From Gnetum montanum (taxonomy: Eukaryota; Streptophyta; Gnetopsida; Gnetales; Gnetaceae): a DNA stretch of 64,000 nucleotides. A model generated the notes under the pieces. That model searched no databases, was not told the DNA's origin, and saw only the letters and a list, made by a program, of their open reading frames with translations. This document shows positions 21,806 to 35,144 of the stretch, in pieces; the first letter of the stretch is position 1, and each line of letters opens with the position of its first letter. The stretch lies in the NCBI GenBank assembly GCA_015680685.1, contig MNCI01029487.1:265635-329634 (forward strand), read 5' to 3'. A program made the position numbers and the translations under genes.

Positions 21806-23969
21806 ATGTCTTATTCACATAGGGCCTATAGTCCTCACATGATGAGAACACTAGTAGGAGTAATGATAGGATCTATATTGAAAAAAATTGGAATGAACCA
21901 CTACAAGTAGGAATCTCATGTACCCATTCTGATCCTTATGATCAAAGACTACATTCAACTATCATGAACAATCATAGAGGGGATGGAACAAGAAGAACCT
22001 CAAGATATAGGACCTCCTTTAAACCTAGAAGAGATGAATTAAGGGATCATAGGAGAAGATATAGAAGCCATGGTGATTCTTCAAAATTACCATCTTCCTC
22101 TTCATCTTCAACATCTAGCTCTGATGAAGATGAACATAGGTATGGATATAGAGATACACTAAGGGGTCAAGATGAAGATAGAAATGGAAATCAAAGACAA
22201 GATACAAGGTATCAAATGGAGCATAAATGAGATCATCATAATCAGATAAATAGAAATAGAGAACATCACCATGACATATCTAATGATGATGAATCCTTAT
22301 TGGCTACTAGAAGCATGATATAGATCACGAAGGCAATTAGAATACCCCACATGCATCAAAGGGAAAGCCGCATCAAATGAATTAATATGAATAACATTCT
22401 TAAATTTGAGGGAGGCTATAATTCTTATCCATAACATCATTTACAAGCCTTCCATGATGTTTATGCTTTAAAAAATATCAAAATTAAGTGGTAAAAGCCT
22501 AAGCTCTTTCCTAGGAGACTAATAGAAGAAGCTGAAAATTGGTATAGATCATTGGAACCATATTCAATCCACCAATGGTTCACAATGCTTAAGCTCTTTA
22601 GCAAAAAATACCAAACCTATTCAAGAGGGTCTAATCTAAGAAAAAAAAATCCAATGGTGGAAGCAAGAGAACCATGAATCCCTTAATGCAGCCTTGGGCA
22701 AATACTATTCTCTACTACATAAATGCCCAAGCCATGGATTTTCTCAAAGAGAGTAGCTTCATCACATCATAGATGGGCTTTGTAATAAAATAAGGGAGAC
22801 CTTTGGGATCTATTCCCAAGGAAGATTATCAAAATTGAGAGTCCATCGAATACAAAGGTTGATTGAACATATGGCAAAAGAAGAAGGAGAGCTGTGTACA
22901 AGAGAGAGTGTAGAGAAATATAATTAGGACCCAACTCGTCATAAGAAGGAGGTTTATATTTATGATTAAGAAAAAAAGGTAGCTCTTAATGAGTTGATTT
23001 CACAAAAAACCTTGTTAATATAAAAGTCTATCGCTGTGCTTGAAGCAAGGGTAGATGCAGATGTGGGAGTTGATGAATGAAAAAGTTACAACCAGCTTGA
23101 AAATCATAGAGGAGAAGGTAAAGCAAATAGGATCAAGTGATCAAAATAAGAAGAGGAAAAAGAACAAGGAAATGTGCAAGAACACTTATCGAAAAAAAGT
23201 GAAAATAGTTGTAAGAGAAGAAGTTGTAGACTCAAATTCAAAGAAGGAAGATGGATCTAACATATATTAATATGAACACCTGAAGGGCTATTTCCTAGTT
23301 ATGTTATATCTACAAGAATCTGGGGATTTTTCTTTGAATTCCAAGTTTGTGGAAAAGCAAATGCCTGGGAGATCGTCCTATCCACAAGGCAATTATATAC
23401 ATTCCTACAACCAACAATGGTACCCAAGTAGGACTTCTTATCAACCTTAAGACTACTATCAACTACAATGGCAAAATCCACAGTCATGGGGGATGCCATC
23501 AACAAACCAGCAATACCCTTATCACCAGTTGAATCCTTATGGATATTATGTTCAACAACCTATTTTTCCTAATGGTTCTACTTTCCATGCTTTAACTCAT
23601 TACTATTCCTCAAATACCATCAGCCCACAACATCTCCTATGGGATCACCATCCCATGCCTCTCATCATCTGTAACATTCTCAATACTCTCATACTTCCCT
23701 CCAACATATGTTATCACCAACAATGTAGGAACAATTGGCATCACAACCTCAATAGAAGAATACCACTTACACCATGAATGTATGAGTGAATGATAATATT
23801 AGTAGGTCTTGGCAAAAGTCTTGAACATGTCAATTCTTTAGGACAATTCCCACACATGTGAATAAAACTAGTAGACTTACTAGCTCATCAGAATTAGCAC
23901 AAGGACAATATGGTGCAACCCTCACAAAAACAATGTCTCATAATCCAACGTAAAAGCCAATAACCATTA
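21806..23969 (+). pseudogene. Element D gag, truncated
   Basis: Starts MSYSHRAYSP at 21806, homologous to the other gag starts. An Arg- and Ser-rich segment with a run of serines (about 22090-22130) is followed by DDESLLATRSM. The capsid domain follows: INMNNILKFEGGYNS, LQAFHDVYALKN, KLFPRRLIEEAENWYRSLEP, LFSKKYQTYSR. Then comes a Lys-rich linker. The tail contains FFRTIPTHVNKTSR, matching FFRTNSPTKPL of element A. The sequence breaks at 23970, before the protease. Many stops and frameshifts. The remainder of D, including its 3' LTR, is not in the window. Confidence 0.75.
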
Positions 23970-26200
23970 TGTAACACCCCTATTAATTATCTTTAAAATC
24001 CTATACATAACTAATAGAGATGCTATGTAACTCCAAGGATCTACATTTAAACTTGATTTAGAAATTTCAAAGGAAGCCATAAAATAGATAAAACATTATT
24101 ATTTAAGAGCATAAATATAGTAAAGCAATATGGTGCAGCAAAATTTTGTAATACTCACATATATAATGAGATAAAATTTATTTAGAGAAAATTAGAATTA
24201 TTCACAACCACAAAAAGCTAGATGTCTAAAAATTCCATTAGTTATGTCATAAAATAATACGTAAAATAATGATCCTAACAACACTTGTTTTATCTTAATC
24301 AAACATCTAGAAATAAAGTTATTTGTATTTTAATTTTATTAAATTAAATGATAAAATATTAATATACAATAAATAGTATTTAATTTTCCCCAAACATATA
24401 GTGCGCACCAAAATGAAAAATGTTCCTTACAATTTCACATTCCTAGTGGCACAAACAGAACATTCCTCTTTTAATGATTCCTTGCCAACTTTGGGCTCTT
24501 TGCATTGAAATGCAGGAGTTAGAACCCCTGAAATAAGAAAGGTTATTATATTTCCCTCTTCATGGAGCATAAAGGTTTAAGGCCAAAAGTATCAAGTTAT
24601 GGGCTAGGTAAAGGTTTCTAATAAAATATTCAAAAATGTTTCAAAGTCTAGAATTGCCACAAAAATTTTCCAAAATTCAAAAGAAATCCAAAAATCCATA
24701 GAAAGTATATTTTATCCAAGTATCTCCAAAGGCTAGGTCTTAGTTACCCTCATTGCTAACAAGAACCATCAAGTCTTAGGATAGCCTGACTAATATTCTG
24801 AAATTATCCTTTAATTACTTTAATAACAAAAAATATCACAAATTTGTCTAGCAAAAATCCAAAGAATGTATATTTTAATCAAGCATCTCTAAAGGTTGGG
24901 TCTTGATTACCCTCACTACCAAAGGGACTCATCAACAGCTCTTGGAATAACCTTATTATTATCATTGGATTATCTCTATGATCCCAAATAAGTCACTCAT
25001 GGCCAGGTCTTGGCAATAACCTTACTACTAACATCCTCAATAGTTGAGGTACATGTATTATCAGAAGGATAGGTCTTGACTATGCCTCTCAGCAACTCCA
25101 TAGACTTAATTGCTCAGTGTCATGGTCTCAACTAAATCCATAACTTTACATGAACTTACAAATCAAAATCCAAGGTAGGAAATCCATCCAACAATCCTTG
25201 TTCTTATGGGATGGATCCCACTAAAAAATACTCCCTACTGCATGTAGATGAAGACATCTAAAAGATTTGCAGATCTCACTACCAATTGAGCAATATTATT
25301 ATTTTATTCCAAAAATTCAAAAGTTGTCCAAAATGGCAAAAAATTCATAATAACTCAAATTTTAGCAAAATTCTTACCAAAAATTCATGATAGCTAACAT
25401 TTCATAAAATTCTCACAAAATCATGTTTATGTCATGACCTGGACCAAAAATCATGTTCACATCAAAAGTTAATCCAAAATATTCATAAAATATCTAAGAA
25501 GTAGGTTGGACAAAGTTTTCATAATTCCAGAAATTTACCAAAAGACAAAAAAGGTCCGAACATAATTAAAATACCAAAAACAAGCCCAAGATGACAAAAT
25601 TTTGTATAATCTTGGCATAATAATAAAATTGTAAAAGAATAGTAGAAGATAAGAAAGCAGAGAGGAGGAATAGAAATTCCATAACAATATAGAGAAGTTC
25701 CATAAAAAGAAATATTAAGTAATCTTTCTTACTTGTGCTATAAGAGCTTCTAGAATCTTCTTAGTGTCTTCTTTTGTTACTTGATGCTCTCAATTAATCT
25801 TCATTTCACTTAACCTATCACACCCAAAACCCTTCTAGAAACTGTGATGTGATGTATTTAAGGCCTCATCCTATTTATAATGGAAAGAATGGAAGAAACA
25901 GGGCTAAAATTGGCTTCAAAAAGAAGAAGAAAGAGCAAAAAACTTCTTTTTAAAAAACGTGATCGAACATGATTTAAAAATAATAATAGTTGCAAAATAA
26001 TCAGCAAAAAGCATCTAGGAAGCTCTCACATAGGTTCCAAAAGTTATTAGGACTTGGCTTGAAGGTTTTAAAAGATATCAAAAAGCTCTCACATAGGTTC
26101 ACAATCTAGATAAAGTTGATGAGGTATAAAATTTGATTTTTTTATTGATTATTTGTCTTTATGGTATTTATGTGATAGTGCACTTTGGGCTGTAGACTAA
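23970..26200 (+). mobile_element. Unidentified segment beginning TGTAACACCCC, LTR-like
   Basis: The D gag is interrupted sharply at TGTAACACCCC, a common 5' end of plant LTRs. The segment is very AT-rich, has no coding block, and contains diverged tandem units of about 160 bp (24690-25000). Near its end is a possible promoter (tgtatttaaggcc, about 25854). No matching end or target duplication was found, so length and class are unknown. 26200-26730 holds nothing further that I can name. Confidence 0.3.
24690..25010. repeat. Diverged tandem repeat of about 160 bp
   Basis: The word series tatatttta..caagYatctcYaaaggYtRggtcttRRttaccctcaYt occurs at about 24706 and 24866. A weaker third occurrence (ggccaggtcttggcaataacc) lies near 25000. 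Confidence 0.6.
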
Positions 26201-26730
26201 ACCAACAGAAGGTACTAAGGGAAAGGATGATGTGGCAATAATAGAACTGTATTCTAGGGTTTTTATCATTAATCACACAATATCATAATTATATTTATAT
26301 TTCTTTATTCCTAACTTTTGACTTTTGATTAGAAACAATGCATCAAACAAGGTTCTAGTTGAAACGTTTTAAGTACTAAGCAAAAAGAAAAAGGAAAAGA
26401 ACGAGAGGTAACTTTAGTTATATGGTTTTTGAATACTTCTCTTTTTTCTTCTTCTTCTTATGTGATTTCCACTTTGTATTGTAAGTATATTTGGGTTAAG
26501 GGTACTTTATTTGAAAGTTGGAGAAGGATTCTTCACACAAGTATAGTTTTGAACAGACTTCGACCCCACCTCCAAAATCTCCTTGAGTGTAATTTCCATA
26601 GGTGACTTGGTGAAGGGTTTTGTACTACCTAGTGGGTCACAGGTCATATTAGTGTTTCCTCTTCCTAGATCCCTTTTAGTTAGTGTGATCCCCTTTGTTA
26701 CCATCATGGGTTCATCTTGCTCCTTAAGAT

Positions 26731-27360
26731 AGATGGTGGCTACTGTGAAAGAGGAACTTGTTCTTCTTTGTAATCTAAGTGATTGGAATGCAAAGAATAC
26801 CCCATACTCTATTCGTGAGGAGTTGTATCACTTAAGAGAGTCCAAGTCTTGTGACTTCAAGAGTGATTATGAGTTAGTGTAGGCTAGTGATTCATCTACT
26901 TTTCATGCTATTCTTGATGGTGCTCTAGAGATCAATAAGAATCTTGAACAACTCTTAGGAGGACTAGAGAGTGCCACTTGCTTGGCTCGACACTTGTTGA
27001 ACCATGAGTGCATACTCCAAATTGAGAATGATTATCTTCATGTAAGTAATGAATCTTCTTTATTATATATATATATATCCTCTATCTTTTTATATTCACA
27101 GCCTTGATCTTATGCATAAAGGGGAAGGAAAAGGAATGGTAGGAAGACATGACACAATAGACCCTTCAAGTCAACTTGTTAAAATTTGAACTTGTGAAGG
27201 CTAACAAGGTGAAGGTTGCTGCCAAAGTGCCATAAAATATAGTAGGCAACTCTATGATGTTTTGATTGGATGTCATGATGTAATCAACAAGGATAATACC
27301 ACCAAGGAAGAATGTGAGGTCTAATCCAAGATAATCAAAGATCTCCTTCAAGTTTTTAAA
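26731..27360 (+). pseudogene. Unrecognised coding-like segment with possible 70-bp intron
   Basis: A frame from ATG 26731 reads MVATVKEELVLLCNLSDWN, TPYSIREELYHLRES, then a stop, then ALEINKNLEQLLGGLESATCLARHLLNHECILQIENDYLH. The helical, Glu/Leu-rich text suggests an N-terminal gag-type or coiled-coil region upstream of the Tat-like gag at 28.2 kb, but I do not recognise the family. A donor GTAAGT at 27042 and acceptor tattcacAG at 27111 bound a 70-bp (TA)n-containing stretch that could be a minimal plant intron. Downstream text keeps helical character (EECEV, KIIKDLLQVFK). Confidence 0.35.
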
Positions 27361-27540
27361 GTGAATGCTTGATTTCCTATGTGTTCACTCTTTCCACGAT
27401 GCCCACTCTTTCCATACACATTTTTTCCATATCCCCTCTTCATGATGTATCCCTTCTTATATTAATAATAAGACCTTAATAATATTTTTCTCTATTTTTC
27501 TTTCATTTTGGCTCCTAAATCATGGTTTTTTTATATCAAA

Positions 27541-28038
27541 TGTGACATTCCATCCTAGATGTTGATGAAATATGATTGTTCATTGCATAAAATCGTCGTA
27601 TTACATGAAAATAACTCGATCACTCCTTTAACTTGGAAAATAATGATGAACGAATATGGAATTGAACTAAAAAAAATAACAACAGAACTTTGTTCATGAA
27701 ATGGCTGGTACACTATTAATAGCTATGGGTTATCTTCTTGTAAAACTTAGAACCTTAGAGGAAATTTAGCACTGCCATTATGGTTAGGCCATCTAGCTAA
27801 AGGAGTGATTAGTTCCTTATTATATGGCTTCACCTAGCTCTCGTCACTTGCCAATCTAACTCTGCGACTCCATGTTGATACAACCTCTAAGCCCAACCTT
27901 AAATGTCATAGGTCAAACCCATTCCTAAGAAGTACTGTGAATAGTTGCAACTCCTCATAATGAGGCACCCTTTCTTTCGAAGGCTAATTACATGATTAAT
28001 AATACAATTCCACCCTTAACAAGGGACAAGATGTTACA
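27541..28038 (+). mobile_element. Possible solo LTR within element E
   Basis: TGTGACATTCC...GATGTTACA, 498 bp, with near-complementary ends (TGTGACAT and ATGTTACA) and an AT-rich body. The flanks show no matching 5-mer, so this rests on the termini only. Confidence 0.25.
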
Positions 28039-28199
28039 CTATTTCTCCACCGTTATTTCACATTTCCCAATTTGTTAGCATGTCTTCCTTTCTTATATAT
28101 CCACATAATCCAATCTCATTGGATATAATTGCACCTACAGCTTTTGGACCCATTCCCTATGTGTGTCCTTTGCTAACATCACCACTTATTACCATCACT

Positions 28200-31000
28200 C
28201 AACCCACTATTAGCTCTCTTGGAAGAGATCCATAGCTACTAGCATTGCTCAATGATATGATGCTCTATCTTCACAACACCGAAGATAAAGCATCTAAGGA
28301 ATTGAGCATATAAAGATATTCTCCTATTTCCATGGATTATATCCTAAGTGATTCCATGAGCTCTACCATTCCTTTACTAGCCTTGCCTAAGGAAGTTTCA
28401 CTATCAACCTTCACATAGTACAATGATGAAATAGGAGATTCCATTAATCATGTGGTCACATCAAGAAACAAATGCATGTTTCTTGCGCCTTACCCTTACA
28501 TTGTGTTGAGATGCTCTCAAACTCTCTTTTTGGAAAATCTTTACAATGGTATAAGTTCTTAGCGCATGGATCTATTACCTCTCTAGAGCAGCTACTTGCA
28601 ACCTTCACTGAATGATTCAAGTTCAATGTGCCTTAAATCATAAGTGTGATGTCTTTTATTACCATTAAGCAAGCTCCAAATGAGCTCATTGTTAAGTTCA
28701 TTTTTTGATTGACAATAGAATTAATCAAATTGTAATATCATTTAGAGGAATGTTATCTACAAGACATCTTTGAAGCTATGGTGATTGACTATATCCTAAA
28801 GAGAATGGCTTATCCTAAGCCTCATTCTTTGAATGATGCTTTCATGATTTCCAGATGCATTGAAGAAGCTACTATTTAACATAGTGACCTGTCAATTTGT
28901 AACAAGGCTATAAAACAAAAGAATGTACAACTAACTTCTCAAGATGTTTCTTCTTTTTCTAACGGACAAAACAATGTTCTTATAGCCATTTCATCCTCCA
29001 CTCAGCAACGTAAACCTCAAAATAGTAGAGACTAATACACCAAAATACCTATAAAACACTCTCTACTTCTGAACAACCTTCTTCAAGATGGACACTTTAA
29101 AAAGAAATAGGTCTTCAATTAAGCGAGAGCATGCTATCATCGCATATAACTTATAGCTATGAATATTTCTCAAAGACAAGAAGGTGACCATGATATGCCT
29201 AAGTGTTATGACTACGAAATTATTACTACTATCATGAGACTATTGGACATGATATAAATAACTGTAAGAATCTAAAAATATGACATCCAAGATCTCATAA
29301 ATAATGATAAAATAGTGGTGGAGAGCAATCCATCCACTATGCAACCAGATAATCAATGGCTTAAAGTATTTTAGAACCCCTTGGGAGTTGGAGGCATCAT
29401 TTCAACTTCCAAACCTAAATACAAAGCTCGTAAGTTCCCACCTAGCAAGCCTCATGTTATTTTTTGGTTTGACTATAAAAAACCCCAGTAATCATCATTA
29501 CAACCTTAAAAATCTTATGTGATATATTGGTCTAACTACATCACTATGCCATTAAAACCAAACTATTCTTTTCTGCCTTATTACTGTATTAATGCTACCT
29601 AATCCCATTATTCCACTCTTGATACCCAACCTACACATCCTTCTTATTCCCATCGTATTTTCTATCACATAGAATCTCAAGATATTCCTTCACCTCCTAT
29701 ACCTTAAACATCTACTCATCCTTTTCCAGCATCTTAAATATGAATCCTTACCTGTGGTCAGCAAACTAAGGAGGCACAATTAGCTTAATAGAAGGAGAAG
29801 GCTACTAATGGATAGAAGCAACCTTCTAAGACAATAAAGAAGGTTTTTTTTAAAGGAGACTGCTTCTTCAAGTAGTTTCTTACTGCTTCTTCAAGTAGTT
29901 TCTTACCTTCATCCAACTCTAGATAGCTAGTTATGGTAGCACGTGCTATACAAGCATCTCATCCTACAAGCAATAAGATGCTCCATAGGATTACCACAAT
30001 TTTTCATTCTAGAGGCACTAACTTACCCTTGTGTGATCTTATGGAAACCTCTAAAGAGCATCATGCTACACTATATGATATTCTTAAGAGGATTGTGATT
30101 CCAAGTGATATTCCTACTCATATGGAAGCTGTATCTTCCCTTCTCCAAGTCTCTTGTTATGGATCAAACAATCTAAACTTCCATGGTAAGAATGTTAAGA
30201 CTGACTTGAAGACAAGAGATATCTGTCAGCTGTCATACTACATCACCGTCAAGGTATCACTTAAAGCTTCAATTCTGCTAATACATGTTGATGATGGTGT
30301 TGGATCTAACGTGATCACATGAACTATTATCAAGCATATTCGTCTCCATAATTAGATAGCTTTCAATGAAACCTATGCTAACCTTATTTATTTTAATGGT
30401 ACATGAGTAGAACTTATAGGTATCATCAAGTTACCATCTATGGTAAGAAATTTTGGCAGTTTGAAGCTCTTTTTATGGTCATACGTGAGTGTCCCAATGT
30501 CAACAAAATACTAAGATGCCCTTGGCTAGCTCAACATCGAGCTGTGTCTTCTTTGATACATCAGAAGATACACATTCTAGTTCATAATCATGAGATAACC
30601 ATCTCAACAGACAAATAAATTCCAAGTGTTTTTCGTTTGGATTGAGAAGCCTACTCTTATCAACTTAGTGGCAAAATGGTTAATATTAAACTTGAACTGG
30701 TGGGCAAGACTATAGTTCCCTTTTCTCCTGAAAACTTGGTGGTCACTACAGCAGTGATAGACTTAAGTGATGAGTTTATTTTTGATATATTGTCTATTGA
30801 TTTGGGCTTTGGAGAACTTGACATATGCTAGCCTAAAAATAAGGATATCTCTTATCCTTCCCATTCAACTGCTCAAAAATTCATTACAAAAGCATTAACA
30901 TTAGATACTTAAGTTTCTAAAAGTCTTCTTCTTTTTTGCCACTTTTCTTTTAAATTATGGACATCTACTAGTACATGTTAGGAAGGTGCATTTAATTTCT
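28200..31000 (+). pseudogene. Element E gag and protease, Tat-like Ty3/gypsy
   Basis: A heavily decayed gag-protease region. Capsid: WYKFLAHGSITSLEQLLATFTE near 28550-28620, then AMVIDYILKRMAYPKPHSLNDAFMISRCIEEATI (28770-28880). A zinc-finger-like YHETIGHDINNCKNL leads into YDIQDLINNDKIVV (about 29230-29310), the arrangement typical of Tat/Ogre-lineage gag. Protease: FHSRGTNLPLCDL, then LLIHVDDGVGSNVI (30273-30318), where the catalytic D-[ST]-G appears as D-D-G, then CPWLAQHRAVSSLIHQKI (30515-30575). No reverse transcriptase, RNase H or integrase follows; text is unrecognisable from about 30900. Stops and frameshifts are frequent. Confidence 0.65.
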
Positions 31001-32150
31001 CTTTTGTTATCAATTGTCATTAAGAAATGATGATAAGGGACAAACTAACATTGATTCTCTACATCATTTTTTGTAATCATTATAATGCATAATGATTATA
31101 GAAAATGAACCATAGCATCATAACTTGATGTCACATGTTATGTACACTTGTTATGATGAATGTTCATAATTCAACATCAAGATTTTACATTAATCTTTAG
31201 TTAATCGCTTATTGTTAATAGGCACTGTTAAACATATAGGTAATTATTAACATTATTACATTGCATCAATTTTATAATTGTCAAAATACAAATATGGTTA
31301 ACTTAAAATGATATGAAAATAATCTATACAATTGACACACATCATAACATTGATGTGGCATCTTATTTGCTTGAAACGTCAAATACATCACATTTTACAA
31401 AGAATCTCTTTTGCATCAAACACAAATGATGCACAAAACTAACATTGAGGAAGCTACTTTTTCCCTAGTCTTTAACATTGACATCAAAGGATCACCACCT
31501 CCAATGTTGTAAGTAGACACCAGACTTCCTAAGTATTGACATGGTAAAAGACTACTCTTCTTCACTTACTTTTGAGAATTCTCCTTTCATCCACTGGGAT
31601 GAAAAACATAGGCTTAATGATAAAGAGCCTAGGTGCTCTTGCATCCTTGAAAAAATATGTCAAATATTTTAGCATCGAAAACATAGTATTTAACATTAGA
31701 ACTATAGCTTCTCACAATCAAAATATGCTAAATTTATGTAAATTTCATGTTAAAATTCTCCCTTGGATTTTTAACATGATGTGTTGAAACTTAGTTACCA
31801 AACTTTGATGTTCTACATTAAAACTTACTTTAATGTAAAACAATGTTTTGTGCAAACTAACACTTAGATGTTTGGCAAAAATATCTAAATGTTAGAAGCT
31901 TTCTAAAGCACTATGACATGTAGCCAACTTACAGCATTGAACATGTTGACTGTTTGAGATTGAACAAGTGTTCTTTCATCAATAGTTTTCTTTTTAGCTT
32001 CTCTTTACTATGGCATAATATATACTAAGTCAAGATAACACATTTGTTCTAAATCCTATTTTTCTTGTATTATTTTACTTACTATATCCCTCCTTTTCTA
32101 TCTCATATTCTACTACTTCTCTAGCTATTTTCTTCATATTTCCATATGCT
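31000..32150. other. Unassigned AT-rich part of element E
   Basis: Lies between the protease remnant and the tandem repeat. No pol motif, LTR end or gene was seen on either strand. It is in the place where pol would be if E were complete. Confidence 0.5.
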
Positions 32151-33180
32151 ATCTATCTCATTCTACCCTATATGCTCAGCATAATTGGTGAGGTCTTTGA
32201 ATGTTTGAATATCTCATTTCTTTATGTAAGGATGTGATTAAGTGTATTATTTGGTAGGACAGGAAGGGTTATTTAGATAGAATATATATGATATCCTTTT
32301 TAACCATACTTTTGTCACATAACACCATCCTCATGATAGGTGTATGGATGATATCCTCTTTTCTCCCCTTGCTTTTTTTTGCTATCTGTTTTCGCATATT
32401 ATAATTTCTACTCACTTGTACTATATTTATTTCTTCTTCCTCTGATCCATATCCTCATTTATTTCCATTCCTCTTTATATTCAACATTAGTGATGCTGAA
32501 TGAGTGTCTCTACCTCGATGCAGTGAGGGAATGTTAAGTATAGAATGATGTAATGAGTGTGAAATCTACATATGAGTGAGGTAAGGTAGAGGTTGGCTTT
32601 AAGGATCTAGTTGTGTTCCACTTCTATGACACATCACCCTACTGTTGGTGTATTGGCAATGTTCCTAACATGCTTTTTCCTGCTTTTATTGCTTTCTCTT
32701 TTCACTTTCTGCTATCTGCCTTTTTTTCTCTATTACTTTCTCTTTTCATGTTCTACATTGGTGAGGCCAAATGAGTATCTCTTTCTTGCTTTAGTGAGGG
32801 TGTGATTAAGAGAATTGAGTGGGTTAGGAAGTTCTACATTTGCATTTTATATGTGTGCTTTCTAAGATCTAGCCACATCCCACTTTTATGTGTTCCACTT
32901 CTATGACACATCACACTACCGTTGGTGTATTGGCAATGTTACTAACATGCCTTTTCTTGCTTTTATTGCTTTCTCTTTTGACTTTCTACTATCTTTCTTT
33001 TTTTTCTCTATTATTTTCTTTCTTCATGTTCCACATTGGTGAGGCCAAATAATAATATTTGCTTTACTTCAATGAGGCTGTGATTGAGAGAATTGAGTGG
33101 GTTAGGGAGTTCTACATCTTCATTTTATATGTGTGCTTTCTAAGATTTAGCCACACCCCACTTTTATGGTGCAACAGTCC
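32150..33180. repeat. Tandem repeat, unit about 277 bp, before 3' LTR of E
   Basis: Two clear units: tgttccacttctatgacac at 32614 and 32891, each continuing through ttggtgaggccaaat to cttttatg. More diverged units precede them (the ttagtgatgctgaatgag and ttggtgaggtctttgaatg landmarks near 32490 and 32185). Tandem repeats in the 3' untranslated region are known for Tat/Ogre-lineage elements, which agrees with the gag and protease assignment. Confidence 0.75.
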
Positions 33181-33320
33181 ACCATAGGTGTATTGGTGAT
33201 GTCCCAAACTTTCTCTTCTACCATCCTGCTTCATTAAATCCTCTTGCAGGTGCCCAACTTGTGTCTTTTCTTTATGGATTCTCCTTCAACTTTTTAGCAA
33301 TATTCATCAAGAGGGGGCAA

Positions 33321-34039
33321 TGTTGTATCCACTTTGGCTATTTTTACATAAGTCAAAATTTTGGATACATTTTATAGGTTCTTAGCTTAAATCCATCTTT
33401 ACTAGCCTAATTAAGATGTCATACATCATTTGTAGTGTAGTTTGTAGTCTTCGTCTTCAACTTTTACTAGAAGTGACGTATCATGTCATTTGCAGCATTA
33501 TTTTTGGTTTCTCTTCTACAATTTCTAGTTTTAATGTCCAATATCATCTTCTACATCAAGTCTAACTTAGCTTTTTTGGCAAATTATCTCTTCAATGTTC
33601 AACGTCAACTAGCTCTTTAACATCCAACATTAATCCTACTTTTGACATCCAACATCAATTCTCACAGTAATTACCTACATGTCAATTCTTTTATTCAAAA
33701 CCTTGTAGATATTTCCAGAATATTTTGTGGGCCCCAATGTAATATTTTTCCATGATCTACAAGGCATTTTTGGCCTATAAATGGGAGGAAACCCTTAAAC
33801 GAAAAGGGTTTGGCTTTTTGATGATGATTTGAAAATCTTTCCAAAGACTTTGCCTCTTTGCAAAACAATAGTTCTCCTACTAAAGATATAAACCTTTTTA
33901 ATCTCTCTCCCTTTTCCACGTTGACACATTTTATCCCTTTCGTACTGTCCTCCTAACACATGGAGAAACATTTTAGAATCAAGTCGACACACCAATATGA
34001 TCTATTCCTTTTGCTTAGTTAGCTTCTAAAACTACAACA
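33321..34039 (+). mobile_element. Element E 3' LTR (719 bp)
   Basis: TGTTGTATCC...CTACAACA with TGTTG/CAACA ends, preceded by the purine tract aagagggggcaa (33309-33320). TATAAATGG at 33776-33784 is the likely promoter. No partner 5' LTR was found upstream, so E is truncated at its 5' side or its LTR lies under later insertions. 34040-34143 is an AT-rich remnant with no feature. Confidence 0.65.
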
Positions 34040-34148
34040 CTCTTGTTAGATCTACATTAGGTGCATGCATCGGAGAAAGAATGGGGTAATACAATTCTTT
34101 TATTTCATTTCATATTATACATTTTTTTCTTTCATTTTTATTCTCAAC

Positions 34149-34995
34149 TAATGAAACATTCGACTAGTTGCGTTCATGGCCATGTGTCAGTGCAGCCCCG
34201 TTGATGCATGATTTGGTGCATTGATGCATTTTCTAGTCTCACCTATATAAATGCATGTACCCACCACATTTATGGCATGTTAAGTTGATAGTGTAGCCAA
34301 GTTCTTTTAGTTTTCTTTTGCCAAAGTTAAAATATTTTCTGAGTGCTCACTGTAGAACTTTAAGGATTGTATGGATTCTTATTTGAGCATCAATGTACCT
34401 AAACACTTTGATGTGATGGCAATAAAGATGAGATTCTTGGAATTCCTTGTAACACTTAAGAATAAATTAATGTTTTCTCCCATGCACTTTATTACTAATG
34501 CATTTTATATTCATGTCTTTAATTAATTAATACATTTAATAATAACACATAAGTATGACCACCTCAAACATAGTGTTAACGCTTGGTAATTCGAGTGCTA
34601 TTATCACTTGATTCACATGGTAGCCTAACACTTGGTAACCTAGTAGTATTCATAATGAGTTTAGGATGTGCAAGGAAAATGGGGTTAGCTGCTTTTGTTA
34701 GCATAGTTAGACTAAGGCATTAGATAGTTAATTAGTTAATTTACAATTAATTACTTTTGTTTTACACTTAGATTAAATCAAATAAAATGTAGAATATAAA
34801 TAAACATCATGTGGCTTGGCTTACGCTTAACCATATACTTACACAAGTGAAGCCAAGAAAACAACGATCATGTTTCTAATCACTATCTCTGCCCATTGGT
34901 GCATTTAGGGATTGAATCCACAAAATTTGACCAAAGCACTAGTGAAACACTTGTGATTTGTATGGTTGGGCATAAGCACTACTTGCTACTTATCA
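34149..34995 (+). repeat. Element B 5' LTR (847 bp)
   Basis: Begins TAATGAAACATTCG (the canonical TG has become TA) and ends TATCA before the primer site. Co-linear with 55134-56000. The TATA box lies in cctatataaatgc near 34229. Confidence 0.85.
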
Positions 34996-35025
34996 TTAGC
35001 ACTGTTGCTCGGAACTTAGTCTAGT
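34996..35025 (+). other. Element B primer-binding site
   Basis: TTAGCACTGTTGCTCGGAAC, a decayed tRNA-Asp-type site directly after the 5' LTR, followed by the shared ctag word. Confidence 0.7.
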
Positions 35026-35144
35026 TAAGTGTGCTACATAGGAAAGATAGTGAAATCATCTAAGGACATTGTAAAGAATAATTAACATTAAATCATTAAG
35101 AACATAATAATAACAAATGAACACTATTCTGGATAATCACTTAT

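Noticed and set aside
29866-29912. 22-bp direct repeat (tgcttcttcaagtagtttct) as a CRISPR-like or regulatory array
   Set aside because: Only two adjacent copies without spacers, inside decayed gag; a simple slippage duplication.
32611-32805. Hydrophobic 64-codon plus-strand ORF as a small membrane protein
   Set aside because: It lies in the T-rich unit of the 277-bp tandem repeat and is not kept in the second unit.
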